A model generated the notes under the pieces. It worked only from the letters and a program-made list of their open reading frames with translations. It searched no databases and was not told the DNA's origin. DNA of 55,338 bases from Hymenoscyphus infarciens (taxonomy: Eukaryota > Ascomycota > Leotiomycetes > Helotiales > Helotiaceae): assembly GCA_001414345.1 (NCBI GenBank), contig LLCB01000355.1, positions 1-55,338 on the forward strand, given 5' to 3'. A program made the translations under genes and the position numbers. Shown one piece after another: positions 35,301 to 45,516 of this stretch. How positions within the stretch are numbered: the first letter of the stretch is position 1; the number at the start of each line of letters is the position of its first letter.

Positions 35301-35880
35301 GCTGTGTTATCTTTGTTGTGGGGCAGTCGAAGTAGTGACTCCACGTGTGGCTTCACGACTTCTTAACCACCAAAAGAACATCGCAAAAAGTAAACAAAAA
35401 AACGGAGAAGTTCTACTAGCGACTATTCAATCATCCCGGCGAGGTTTAAATGTCCTTAGGTTGCGGTGGTAGTTTTATTGATGTTTTACGACAGTATGAA
35501 ATCTGTAAAATCTATCGCGAGGGGTGGGGGTTCAGTTCCTTTTCAAAACCTTCAGAATGATTACGGCACTATGGTTGAGAAACTCAATTGGATTGAATGA
35601 ATGCATTGTATTCGAAACGTTTCTACCCAACCAAAAGTTACATCCTCCTTACCGTCATCACTCACAATTGTCATGGTGCGGGCCGTCAGCACCTCACCCC
35701 CTCGACCTTAGCTCATGAAGTATAGGTTCGATCAGGCGTGGCCGTCATGAAATCACATTTCTAATGGGAAGATCCATCTCATAAACACAAGTAGAAAAAA
35801 TTCAATCATTCATTATTTTGGGTATAGGACACTCTATTTTATCATAATCCCACAAAACCCCCAAACATACTCATTCCAAA
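32312..35880. other. Gene-poor convergent gap, right part
   Basis: About 3.5 kb of moderately AT-rich, non-RIP DNA between the small frame at 31,994 and the 3' end of KRI1. It includes relic fragment 2 (about 32,795-32,860, minus strand). Open frames at 34,526-34,762 and 35,524-35,718 have no recognisable content. No tRNA, transposon or conserved exon seen. Confidence 0.5.
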
Positions 35881-37883
35881 TCAAATTTCCGTCTCAGCAC
35901 TCTTCTTATTCTTCCGACTTCTCTTTTTCTTCTTCTTCTCCACAACATCCCCAGTATCCTCAGCCAAGCCACCCTCTTTGATGACAATCGTTGGTCCATT
36001 TTCATCACCAAAGGTATCCTTTCGCCACTGTCTTATCCTCGCCTTCTTGCTGAGATTCTTCTTGTCCTTTCTCTTCTTCTGGGGGTCTCTGAATGCTGCC
36101 ATTTTCTTCAGGCCTGCGAATTGATTCAAAGCGGTATCGGGAGCCATGAGGATATCCCTAGCGTTTAGGCCAAAGGACATGGGCGAGGTCTCTCGGTAAC
36201 GGAAAGTTGCAGGCGCTTTTGATAACGGTAGAGTGATGTCGAGTTGGTTGTCGACAAGGTCCTCAATCATTTTGCGTTCAATACGTGCGGCCTTCTTCTT
36301 GGCAGCCTTTTCATTTGCACGATCCTTGCTTGTTTTGGATTTCTTCTCAGGTGTGGCATCTGAATCGGCTTCTTCGTCTTGCTCATCATCATCTTGATCC
36401 TCTGAGTCTGATAGAGTAAAGGCTGGCTTATTTTGAGCTTCCTCCTCCTCCAGAAAGTCGGGTATAATGTCGTTGATATCGATATCATCGTCCCATTTTG
36501 GTTTCTTGACCTTCTTCTTTTTGCTTGATTCAGCTTCGGAATCAGAGCCAGCTTCCCCCTCTGCATAGTAATCTTCTCCGAACTTCTTGTTCATTTCCGC
36601 CTCCCATGCAGCATCATCCCAACCGTCGTCCAGGAATTTGGTCCACTCATCGTCCTTCAGCGTCTTGCCTCGGAGACCTGCTGCCTTTTTTATTTTCTGA
36701 AGCTTCTCCTCCATTTCTCCAATCTTCAGTTGTCGCAGACGGGCCCTTTCAGACTCTCTCTCCGCTTTCTCGGTATCCTTTTTGGCTCTCTCAGCATCTC
36801 TTTGCTTCTTTCTGCTGTTTGGCTCCTCTCGACGAACGGATTTCGCAGCAATGATGTCTCTTGCATAAGATTTCAAGGTCTCATTGGTACCCTCCGTTTT
36901 CTCGAATCGTAAATTGTAAGCTTCCTCGAATTTATCTGCTCGCAAATCTTCTTCCTCGTCGTCGGATTCAAGGGGTTGGAATCGTGCACCTTCGCTTGGT
37001 ACCCAAGCTCGTGCTTGCAAGAAATTGGATAAAAAGGTTTCGGGGTCCTTGTCAGCGGATTCGACATCTAAATTGACCTTGACTCTCTTTGCCCTTGAAG
37101 GATGAACAGTTGGAGCAGAGGCTTGAGGTTGCGACTTTGGTTTCGATTTTGGGACCATGAATCCTCCATCTTCGTCTTCCGACTCATCGCCAGCTGCTTG
37201 AATCTCCTTGACGATCGATCGCTGAAGGTCCTCTTGCTCTTGTGCGAAAGTTCGGGGGGTTGAGTCCTCCTCGTCCTCCCCGCCATTTCCACCCTTCAAT
37301 AAATTCTCTCGGTGGTAATCGCGCAGGTACATGGGCTTGTCTTTCTTGACTTCGGTTGTAGCGTCCCCCGTACCCTCCTCGACCGGTTTGTAGAATGTAA
37401 CCTTCTCATCGTACACACGGGGGTCTTTGGATCGAATAGCTTGGAGTGTTGCTGAGATTTCTGCATCCAAATCTTCCGTCGCAAGGAAACCATCATCGTC
37501 CTCGTCTTCCTCGTCGGATGATTCAGAATCTTCGTCGTACTTGTCGCCGTATAGTTTGCCGTCCGCTCGCTTTGTGGGCTTATTGTATTTGTCCTCCACT
37601 AAGTGCAATGTTAGTGATTGTAATTCGCACAAGGGCAAATGAACAACTGACGCTTCTGTAACTCCTCCCTTTTCTTGTTGTGCTCAAATCGAGTTGCGAA
37701 TTCCTGGTTAATTTTGAATGCTGGTTCTGCTTCTAACTGGACCCCGCCAACAGATTCATCCTCGCTGCTACTGGCGTCGCTATCGTCGAGTAGATTTTGT
37801 TTGTTTATCTTTGGGTTCACTGCCTTGATCTTCTTGGTGCTCGATTGCGAGACAGCAAGGGATTCAGCCTTTCGTTTGCCCAT
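35881..37883 (-). CDS. KRI1: KRI1, nucleolar 40S ribosome assembly factor
   Basis: Exons 37,883-37,652 and 37,598-35,881, 649 residues. The 53-nt intron has donor GTCAGT, branch CACTAAC and acceptor CTTAG; the junction reads REELQKLEDKYNKPTKR, the expected Kri1 text. Kri1 is an essential nucleolar protein that binds snR30 and Krr1 and is needed for 18S rRNA maturation. The protein is rich in acidic stretches (ESSDEEDEDDDGFLATEDLD near residue 105) and has a long charged helix (around residues 330-390) followed by GKTLKDDEWTKFLDDGWDDA of the Kri1 domain. The conserved C-terminal domain starts near residue 535 (ITLPLSKAPATFRYRETSP; FGLNARDILMAPD), and the tail is a basic KKKKKRSRKNKK nuclear-localisation-type patch. 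Start MGKRKAESLAVSQSS is the first ATG. Divergent from the Rab5 gene. Confidence 0.95.
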
Positions 37884-38310
37884 TGTGAATGCTGGCCGAC
37901 TTGCGTGACTGGGAGACAGGAGAATTGGTGGTGGTAGTGGTGGTGGTGGTGGAGGAGCTCAAATATTTTCAGGAAAAGTCGGAGCGGAGGCACCAAAAGG
38001 TTGCGCCGGCGGCGGGAACAACGCCAAGCCCTTTGAGCGCTAAACCCACCCGCGTCATCTTGCTTTCCAGTCAGTCTCCAGCCAGCACCAGACACCCTCA
38101 TTGCCAAAAACCTCAAGATACCCCCGAATCACCCCTCCCTCTACTAAACCCCCAAACTCCTCCACGCTTCTCATATCCCCACGATCGCGAGACCCTTTGT
38201 AACTTGCGACACTTGCAACTCACTCCTTCAAACTACCATCTACATCACCCCCAAACACCGTCGCACACCGTCCTTGCCGGAGCTCTATCATCACATACAC
38301 ATACCTTACC
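37884..38310. promoter_or_regulatory. Shared divergent promoter KRI1 / Rab5
   Basis: 427 bases between the two ATGs, so regulatory elements for both genes must lie here or in the transcribed leaders. Contains a GGTGGTGGTAGTGGTGGTGGTGG-type tract near 37,930-37,955 (a run of GGT on the plus strand) and a C/A-rich stretch before the Rab5 ATG. No TATA box evident. Confidence 0.6.
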
Positions 38311-39148
38311 ATGGCTGAGGCAACAGCGCCCAAGCCGAGCAGCAGCGTAAAGCTCGTGCTTCTTGGTGAAGCAGCAGTAGGAAAGGTACAGGAGCATCAA
38401 TATCACTCTCGATAGGATGGCTTCGCAGTGTGAACTAACCTTCGTATAGTCGTCTCTGGTCCTTCGGTTTGTGAACAACGACTTTCAAGAAAATAAAGAA
38501 CCCACCATCGGAGGTATGGAAGCCAGCCAGTATCTTATCCGAACATCCACACTAACATCTCTCCCAGCTGCCTTCCTGACACAGAAATGTAATCTACCCA
38601 CCCGGACAATCAAATTCGAGATATGGGATACCGCGGGACAGGAACGTTTTGCATCACTTGCTCCCATGTACTATCGAAATGCTCAGTCTGCCCTGGTCGT
38701 CTACGATCTCACGAAGCCTACATCACTCGTCAAAGCGAAACACTGGGTAGCAGAGTTGCAGAGACAGGCATCGCCGGGAATTGTTATTGCTCTTGTAGGC
38801 AACAAGCTTGATTTGACCAACGAGACGAGTTCAAGTAATGCCTTGGGTGACGATACCGACACAGATGCTGCCGAAGGAGAGGATGATGGAGATGCACGAA
38901 AGGTATCGACGGCAGAGGCAAAATCATATGCAGAGGAAGAGGGTTTGTTATTTTTTGAGACCAGTGCGAAGAACGGAACCAACGTGACGGAAGTTTTCAC
39001 CGCAATTGCAAATGCTATCCCAGAGACATCCTTGAAGGGCGCCAGAGGTCCAGGTGCCGCACAGGCAGCCAGCAGAACAGAGGACCAGTCAAGAGTTAAC
39101 CTTACCGGACCACGAGACAACGCCTCCAAGGAGGGTTGTGCATGCTAA
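38311..39148 (+). CDS. Rab5-type small GTPase (Vps21/Ypt51 group)
   Basis: Exons 38,311-38,385, 38,450-38,513 and 38,568-39,148, 239 residues. Introns of 64 and 54 nt have CTAAC branch points, and phases agree. Rab5 GTPases direct fusion and transport at early endosomes. Visible motifs: P-loop GEAAVGKSS (19-27), switch I EPTIGAAFLTQ (42-52; the TIGAAF form is Rab5-type), WDTAGQE (66-72), NKLD (125-128), and ETSAK near 177. The C-terminus is EGCAC, a CxC double geranylgeranylation site. [20 protein letters not shown] is characteristic of Rab5. Between NKLD and the next helix lies a long acidic insertion (about residues 131-158, including [15 protein letters not shown]), known from filamentous-fungal Rab5 homologues rather than yeast Vps21. 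Splice sites split the P-loop (after Lys25) and switch I. The start context ACCATGGCT is strong. Confidence 0.93.
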
Positions 39149-40084
39149 TCGATCCTCATCGGACATACAACTTTGAATTATATGGTTTTCCTGGTCTTCT
39201 GGTTCTGGGTGTTTTTTTTTTCCTTCTCTTGCGGGCGATGGGATGTTCAGATGGTGGGTTCCCACACTGGTCTTATGATGTTGATGTTTATACAATAGCA
39301 AGAGCTTTAGGGAGTCTATTCTACGCACTGACAATCAACAAAGTCATTCTCGTGACTCTTCTCACCAACTTCAAAATATGGCGTGTTACCCGAGTAGTTG
39401 AAACATCGGGACCTGAGCACCCGTCACTAAACTCCATTGAGCAACCTGGAAGTTTAAAGCAAGTGCTGCTTCGTTGCCTCAAGCCTAGACCCCTCCTTGG
39501 TGATGTTTCAAGGCGTTACAGTCTACACTGTGTCTGCATTTTACCAAGCCGGGAAGGGCGTCTTCTGGCAACGGCGCCGCCAGCTCAACGGAAACTTTCA
39601 TTTTATGGAGATCCCATGCAGATCTAGGTTATCTCTACTTCATCGACTCCAATCAAGCCTTTTAATGAGGCTCTTTGGCCTCAATATCCATGATTCTCAT
39701 TGTTTCGTTTGCAAGCACTGCCTGTTACAGTTCTAGCTGGACTAGGAAGTTTTCACGAGCAGCTGGGATTTCTTGAGGCGGATCCCAAACCATGGGTGAT
39801 TGGGGTCATGTTCATCATGTCAGAATGATGTATTTACTTTTTCGTGGCGGGGAAATGCGAGGTGCCGAATGGAAGACAAGACTTTGCCCAGATCCTCCTC
39901 CTTATCTCCCGTTCATGAATCTTGGTGTTGTGTTTGGTATATAAGTCCTCGGTCCATACGAAAAATCCACCCTCCTTAAGCCACTCTCTACAAATCAAGT
40001 TATCGTTTTTTTTTCAATTTCATTTCTCTTTTTCAACTTCAGCTGGTCTGCCATTCACATAATACACTTTTTAATTCCGTCATC
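39149..40084 (+). promoter_or_regulatory. Intergenic and promoter of the repeat precursor gene
   Basis: Rab5 3' flank, then the upstream region of the 40,085 gene. A TATATAAG box lies at 39,938-39,945. It is followed by a leader with T runs and C/T-rich sequence up to the ATG (CATCATG), a layout typical of strongly expressed fungal genes. Open frames at 39,136-39,736 show no protein signature. Confidence 0.5.
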
Positions 40085-40672
40085 ATGCGTGCCTCCACAG
40101 CATCTTTGATTTTGGCCTTCTGCGCCGCGGCTGCTGTCCAAGCTGCTCCTTCCCCTCTCAATCGCTTCCGCACATTCGCCATCTACAACAGCAACGATCT
40201 CGAGAAGAGAGTCCAGGGACCAGACGGAAAGGAAATATTCATCCAGGATCGATCTATTGATGACGATGAGGAGGCTGCTGAGGAGGCCGACATTGCTGAG
40301 GTTCTCGGTGGTGCTGCCAAGAGATCGGTCGATGACGACGAGGAGGCTGCTGAGGAGGCCGACATTGCTGAGGTTCTCGATGGTGCTGCGAAGAGATCGG
40401 TCGATGACGACGAGGAGGCTGCTGAGGAGGCCGACATTGCTGAGGGTGCCAACGAGGAGGAGAAGCGAAGTGTTGATGACGACGAGGAGGCTGCTGAGGA
40501 GGCCGACATTGCTGAGGGTGCTAACGAGGAGGAGAAGCGAAGTGTTGATGACGACGAGGAGGCTGCTGAGGAGGCCGACATTGCTGAGGGTGCTAACGAG
40601 GAGGAGAAGCGAAGTGTTGATGACGACGAGGAGGCTGCTGAGGAGGCCGACATTGCTGAGGGTGCCAACTAA
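40085..40672 (+). CDS. Secreted precursor of Lys-Arg-separated acidic repeats (Kex2-type)
   Basis: Single exon, 195 residues. Residues 1-20 are a signal peptide (MRASTASLILAFCAAAAVQA). A pro-region to Lys-Arg 41-42 follows, then a spacer VQGPDGKEIFIQDR. Six near-identical repeats then start at residues 57, 81, 105, 129, 153 and 177. Each repeat is 24 residues with the core S(V/I)DDDEEAAEEADIAE, followed by VL(G/D)GAA-KR in the first two and GANEEE-KR in the next three. The last stops at GAN. Every repeat ends in Lys-Arg, the site for Golgi protease Kex2, so the predicted products are several copies of a strongly acidic 22-residue peptide. This is the architecture of Kex2-processed repeat proteins, including pheromone and RiPP precursors, but the core lacks the Trp/Cys of alpha-pheromones and the Tyr core of dikaritin-type RiPPs. 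No UstYa-like or other tailoring enzyme lies nearby. Product role unknown. TATATAAG lies 140 bases upstream. Confidence 0.85.
   Translation: MRASTASLILAFCAAAAVQAAPSPLNRFRTFAIYNSNDLEKRVQGPDGKEIFIQDRSIDDDEEAAEEADIAEVLGGAAKRSVDDDEEAAEEADIAEVLDGAAKRSVDDDEEAAEEADIAEGANEEEKRSVDDDEEAAEEADIAEGANEEEKRSVDDDEEAAEEADIAEGANEEEKRSVDDDEEAAEEADIAEGAN
40253..40669 (+). repeat. 72-bp coding tandem repeat, six units
   Basis: Units of 72 bases. The fourth and fifth (from 40,469 and 40,541) are identical over their length, and the others differ at a few synonymous or conservative sites, indicating recent duplication or homogenisation. The array is GC-rich and shows no RIP, though repeats elsewhere in the window are saturated with it. 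Confidence 0.85.
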
Positions 40673-40744
40673 AAGAGAGAGTTCGTCAAGGATGAGAATG
40701 GAGTTCTAATCGAGGATGAGGAGGAGGACCCAGAGGAGGAATAG
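40673..40744 (+). other. In-frame continuation after the precursor's stop codon
   Basis: Directly after the TAA at 40,670-40,672 the same frame reads KREFVKDENGVLIEDEEEDP and EEE, then TAG at 40,742-40,744. It begins with Lys-Arg exactly where a sixth cleavage site would fall and continues acidic. It therefore looks like the former C-terminus, cut off by a nonsense change. Confidence 0.6.
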
Positions 40745-42059
40745 ATTCTCACTCGTTTCGTGATTGAGTGTAGTAGAGGTGCTTGAGCTTGGAGTGAAAG
40801 CGGTTAAATTGTTTGGATTGGATTGGATTGGATTGGGGGTTCTCGGTCTTTTTTTGTATATAATTGTGCGTGATAGTTGAATGAAAACTGTAATACATCT
40901 CTTCTTTCTAGGATTTAAACTGTGTGCGAGAACCTTTCTTGGGTCTTGTGTTTTGTTTGGATAGCACTTGGACGTGCTATTGTTATCTCACTGTCGCGTC
41001 TAAATTGAGTATATTTATTCAATTTCGCATTTTCATACGCCATGTGGTCTGCATACTGGGGTCGATCTTTCTGGGGACAGCTCGCCTCGAGAGGTAGATT
41101 CGAAATCATCTTGACCAGGGAAAAAACTTGACACAAAAAGGCCTTCGCTCCTGGCAGCTACCTTCATAACAGCAACTTCCAATCCACTGCTACAAACGAA
41201 GAAGCGAAAGCCTTGACATTTTTAAGCAGGTGTCCTGGCAAGCGAGCAAACTCTCAGCTCGGACCGGCGTAGCTTTAACAGTAATCACACTACTCGGGAA
41301 ATAAATAAATATTTTCTATTATTTGTCGCCCAGTTTCTTATTAGCGTCCGTTCCGATATTAAGTGAAAAAAGTCTCGACGATTTCTTGGGTAGATACTCA
41401 TAGAAACATCTTTTATATTTGATAAGTCACCTACTTAACTTTATAGATCTTGATTTATCTCCTCGGTTGCTAAGGCTTCAGAGGGATCGCGTCGATATTA
41501 TATCATGGTTATTAAGAGAATACTTACTACCCCGCAGTCTTGAAAAGTTACCCCACGAAAATCAGCAACGTGTATAACTTAACACTAAACGGTCGTAAAA
41601 ATATACAAAGAATTTGATTAGATGGAGAATATATCAAAGTGTTATATCCGAGCCTCTAGATTTCTTTCGTTGGCGGGGATAGAGCCTAGCCATTTCTCTA
41701 CTCGATTTTGCTCCCCACCGGAGGTTCGGCTGGCGCTAAAGAGAGCGGAACGAGCGCCAGCGAGTGGAGCTCGTAGCAACTGCTCGGAAATATCTTAGGT
41801 GATGCTTGTGGTGCTTATGGTGCTTAGGTCGCTCGCTCGGCTTCCTGTCTCGGAATTAGTCCTGGGATTTATCTTAGATTTATTTGTCTTGGAATTAATT
41901 CTATAAGATAATTTTCTCTAAAATATTAATCGCTCGAAAGTATTTCTCAGAATTATTTTTTAGCGTTGTTTCTTTGATTTCTGTCGTATAATATTCTTAC
42001 TAGTTATATTATTTAGATAGAAAGAAGGAAAGAAATTAGAATTGAGAAAGAGTTATCTA
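40745..42059. other. 3' flank of the precursor gene, then transition into RIP DNA
   Basis: A GGATT repeat of about five units lies near 40,814-40,837. To about 41,870 composition is normal with no supported gene. From about 41,880 CpA/TpG vanish and the RIP block begins. A GCTTGTGGTGCTTATGGTGCTT short direct repeat lies near 41,803-41,826. Confidence 0.5.
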
Positions 42060-42939
42060 TTAATATATTATAAATAATAATAGCTAATACTAGATAATTA
42101 TTATTTATTACTTAATTATTACTATTATAATATATAATAATAGTAAGAACTCGAAAACTCTTTAGTAGCTTACTATCTTCTATCTAATAGCTAATTAAAA
42201 GCTCTTTTTCTATTTATAGCTATTATTATATAGGTAATCTATAATAGTAAAGAAAGAGTACTTAAGTAGTAAATAATAATAATACTATATACTAATACTA
42301 CCTCGACTATAAAGTACTATATAAATAACTAATAAAAGATAGTATATTAATAGACTACCTAACTACTTAAGTAGTAATAAGTAGAGTAGAGTAGAGTAGT
42401 AGTTACTACTCTACTCTACTCTACTTATTTAATACGCTAGTAGAAGATAAGTTATATTTTCAATAATAAATAGATAAATAATAATATTACTAATATTCTA
42501 ATACCGCGTTAACTACTAACTAAAGACTTAGACTAAGTCTTTTTTAAGAAATAGAGATATAATAGTTAACTATCTTATATTACTAATATTTATAGATTAA
42601 AAATATTAAAGTTTAAAAATATTAAAGTTTAAAAATATTAAAGTTTAAAGTTTGATATATATTAGCTTTTAGCTCTTCTTATTTAGATTAACTATATTAA
42701 GAAGGTAAAAAAGAAAGAAAGAAAAGAAAGAGGAATAGAGATATAGACTTTAAAGAGAACTACTTTATACTTTAGTTATTTGTTTCTATTTATAGTATAC
42801 TACTTAGAGTACTGCTTAAGTAGTTATAAGTAACTACTCTACTCTACTCTACTTATATTACTTAGAGTACTACTTAAGTACCTGAGTATTCCTTGCTTAT
42901 ACTAATTAGACAAAATTCCATAAACCTATTTCGTACTAT
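42060..42939 (+). mobile_element. 3' fragment of the gypsy element with decayed LTR
   Basis: 42,060-42,557 matches the 3' untranslated region of the intact element (about 53,130-53,493), including a 19-base run ending AATAATAGTAAG and the ACTAAAGACTTAG stretch before the LTR. A decayed LTR starts TATAATAG at 42,558 and ends near CGTACTAT at about 42,939. It carries three tandem copies of an AAAATATTAAAGTTT unit (42,599-42,650) not seen in other copies. No coding part is left. Confidence 0.65.
42376..42429. repeat. Perfect hairpin: 26-base arms, 2-base spacer
   Basis: The left arm 42,376-42,401 and the right arm 42,404-42,429 are exact reverse complements with only GT between them. The arm core is GTAGAG repeated. 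It lies inside the gypsy 3' fragment and is absent from the matching region of the intact element. A second CTACT run at about 42,834-42,853 could pair with the same arm. Confidence 0.85.
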
Positions 42940-42976
42940 CCCACTATTCTACACACTTGGTCTAGTCGTTGGTCCT

Positions 42977-43468
42977 CTAAGTGAGGTCGGTAGTAGTAGT
43001 TCCTTGAGCAGAAGATGAACTAGAAGATTCACCACCGCCGGCGTTCTTTCCAGCTCTTGAAAAAAATTCATTCCAGGTACCATCATCGTGAGCGTGAATC
43101 GAGAGTAATCTACTTCCTTTCCCAGTATGGTAAGAGATGGTAATGACCTCTCTGGAATCCGACGGATCCTTTGATGAGCGATGCGCTGTCGTGCCCCTTG
43201 AACATGCCTGGTTAGTACTATGCTGACAGAGGACAATTTATACTTTGAAAAACGCACTGGAGTTTTGCCTCTATGATCTGAGGATACTAATTGGAGAAGT
43301 TTGTCAGTTCCATATTTAACAAAGACTCAACTAACCACTCACTCTTGCTTCGATCGACTTGCCAGCAGTTTCTACCGTCGCCTTGAAGCCTTCTCCAGCA
43401 TGCTGCGCAAGTGCTTCAAGAGTTGCCTTGCCACCATATTTCATCATAACAGACTTAGTTTGGAACAT
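42977..43468 (-). CDS. Small three-exon orphan gene next to a dead LTR
   Basis: Exons 43,468-43,343, 43,286-43,258 and 43,196-42,977, 124 residues. Intron 1 (56 nt) has GTGAGT, a CTGAC branch and AATTAG. Intron 2 (61 nt) has GTGCGT, a TACTAAC branch and TTCAAG. Lengths and phases agree at both junctions, which is strong support since each exon alone is short. The protein starts MFQTKSVMMKYGGKATLEAL, then has a middle EVITISYHTGKGSRLLSIHA followed by HDDGTWNEFFSRAG, and ends in a Ser/Thr-rich tail. No signal peptide or known domain is recognised; the fold looks helical at the N-terminus, then beta. It ends only about 40 bases from the LTR relic at 42,939. Normal composition shows that it has not been mutated by RIP. 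Unknown function, probably lineage-restricted. Confidence 0.65.
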
Positions 43469-44454
43469 TTTGACAAGTTTTATAAAATTGCCTTTTGATA
43501 TAGCTTTGTAATAGACAAGTCAATAGAGATGTTGGAGCAAATGGTCTGCGCGACGAATTGTGAAATATTTCCTTTTATAGAGGAGGAGGAATGCGAGTTG
43601 CAGAGAGAATGATTCAGATTGAGGAGTTTGAGAAACAGCGTATATATACGCAAGTATGCACGCATAAGCGCTGAGTCGACCGGGCTATATCTTTGGCCAC
43701 CTAACCTGATTTGTCGAGTGGACGGCCAAGGCAACAGTGGAGAGGCCCCACCAGGGGTTGCAGGAATTCGTGACTATAGTCTAAGGTACCTTCCCCTTTT
43801 GTACTTCTCCTAACTGTTCTAGAATAACATAAATCTTATTATTCTAGTCTCGTAGGATAATTAAATTAATTTTCCTAGTCTTAGTTAAATAATTAAGAGA
43901 GTAGTGTAAAAGTACTCTGCTTATAACTAGTTACGAATTCCTATACTCTCTAGTAGCTCTATAGGTTATTAAGTAATAAGCCTGCTTCGTTAATAAATCT
44001 TAATACTATACCTATGATTAGAGATATAGATTATTACGTTTCGTAAAGTAATACGAAACGCTTATTTAGCGTAAAGCGTAATATAGCTATTAGCGTTATT
44101 ATAGAGTAAATTTTAGATATAAAAGTATATAAATATAGTACTAAAATTTAGCCTTTTAGTATAAAAAGTAATAATTTATATTATAATTATATAGAATAAT
44201 TAAAGCTATTTCTAGAATCGTTATTACTTCTATTATCTTCGTCTTCGTCTTCGTTCTCTCTATTTAGTAATATATTCTCTCTATTCTACTTCTATACTAC
44301 TTTATTCTAATCGGTTTCGCTACTTATATAACTAATATTTTACTTTATTACTTTATTACTTTATTAACACCTTCGACGTTCTCTATCTTAATAAGATTAA
44401 GATTATAAGCTCTTTAGTTTAATATTATAGAAGTGCTTTAAGCTATCTATCTCT
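43469..44454. other. Upstream flank of orphan gene, then RIP block
   Basis: Normal composition to about 43,830, with the palindrome GCGTATATATACGC near 43,638-43,651 (possible TATA site of the minus-strand gene, about 170 bases upstream). After that RIP-mutated DNA without readable content, ending at repeat A copy 3. Confidence 0.45.
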
Positions 44455-45195
44455 TTAGTTATTCTTATACTCTACGTATAGACGTGTTTAGTAGTCTGGT
44501 TTAAAACTACTCTTATTTAAGGTAGTTTTAGACTAAAATCTAAGTAGCTTCGAACTACGATACTACTAAGCTAGTTTAGGAGTACTAAGATATTAAAATC
44601 TAAATTAAAGCTATTTATACTTACTCTATATATAATAGAGGTGCGCCTCTTTCTACCTCTTTATTTAATCTCTCTCGCTCTCTTAATAAATTCTATCTTA
44701 TAGAATTCTTTCTAGTTAAGAAACACGTCTATAGAGCGTACTTAAGAGACCTTCTTTTTAAGGACTTTTTTAGTAGACTTTTTCGTACTAGGAGTAGTAT
44801 TAGCCTTATAAGAGAAGGTATATTAATTAAAAAGAAGTAATAAAAGAGTATAAAAGTAGCGATAGAAGTAGTAGAAGTAGTAGAAGTAGTAGAAGTAGTA
44901 GAAGTAGTAGAAGTAGTAGAAGTAGTAGAAGTAGTAGAAGTAGTAGAAGTAGTAGAAGTAGATAAGCTTATATTATAAGCTAAATTACGCTAAAATGATT
45001 ATTTTTTTAGTAAGGCTTTTTAAATATAAGAATATAAGTAAATTATTATTAAATTTCTATATTATTATATACTTTAGTAGAGTTTAAAGAATAAGATAAT
45101 AATTTAAATATTTAGTTATATTAGAGCTAGAAATATAAGATTAGAACCGCGTTCTACTAAATCACGTAGAGTATAAGAATAACTAAAGAGATAGT
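44455..45195 (+). repeat. Repeat A, copy 3 (direct)
   Basis: Matches about 4,790-5,480 in order and orientation over some 0.7 kb, with mostly C/T and G/A differences plus one expanded microsatellite. It is followed after a short gap by repeat B copy 2. Confidence 0.75.
44862..44961 (+). repeat. Nine-base microsatellite GTAGTAGAA
   Basis: About eleven copies of the 9-base unit. The matching place in copy 1 (5,188-5,235) has only a few imperfect units, so this is a copy-specific expansion inside an otherwise similar repeat. Confidence 0.85.
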
Positions 45196-45232
45196 ATTCG
45201 TAGTATTATAGAAAAATGTTCTTTTAGAAAAG

Positions 45233-45420
45233 AAATTCTAAACCTGAAAATTTTCAAGTAAGCGGAGTAAGCGCTAGTACGTAATAGTAAATAGAGGCTT
45301 TCTATTAGCTAATAAAACTCTTAGTAATATAATAAAGTATATAGCTCTTTTAGCTTTACTTTATACTTTATTCGTATTAGATCTTAGGCTTTTATAAAGA
45401 AAATATCTCTATCTATAATA
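45233..45420 (+). repeat. Repeat B, copy 2
   Basis: Matches 3,371-3,550. Here B follows A directly, whereas near the left edge B precedes the gene at 3,676 and A follows it. Confidence 0.65.
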
Positions 45421-45516
45421 CGAATCTAATATCTATATATTTCTAACTACTTTTAAGCTAGTTAAGCCTTCTTACTAACACGGCTAGTAGACGGCGAGAG
45501 ATAAGACAGTTATATC

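Noticed and set aside
40183..40668. 161-codon Ser/Ala-rich frame on the minus strand
   Set aside because: It is the antisense shadow of the 72-bp coding repeats; the plus frame has a signal peptide and Lys-Arg sites.
40085..40672. Alpha-pheromone or dikaritin RiPP precursor
   Set aside because: The repeats lack the Trp/Cys pheromone pattern and any Tyr-containing core, and no UstYa-like or other tailoring gene is nearby.
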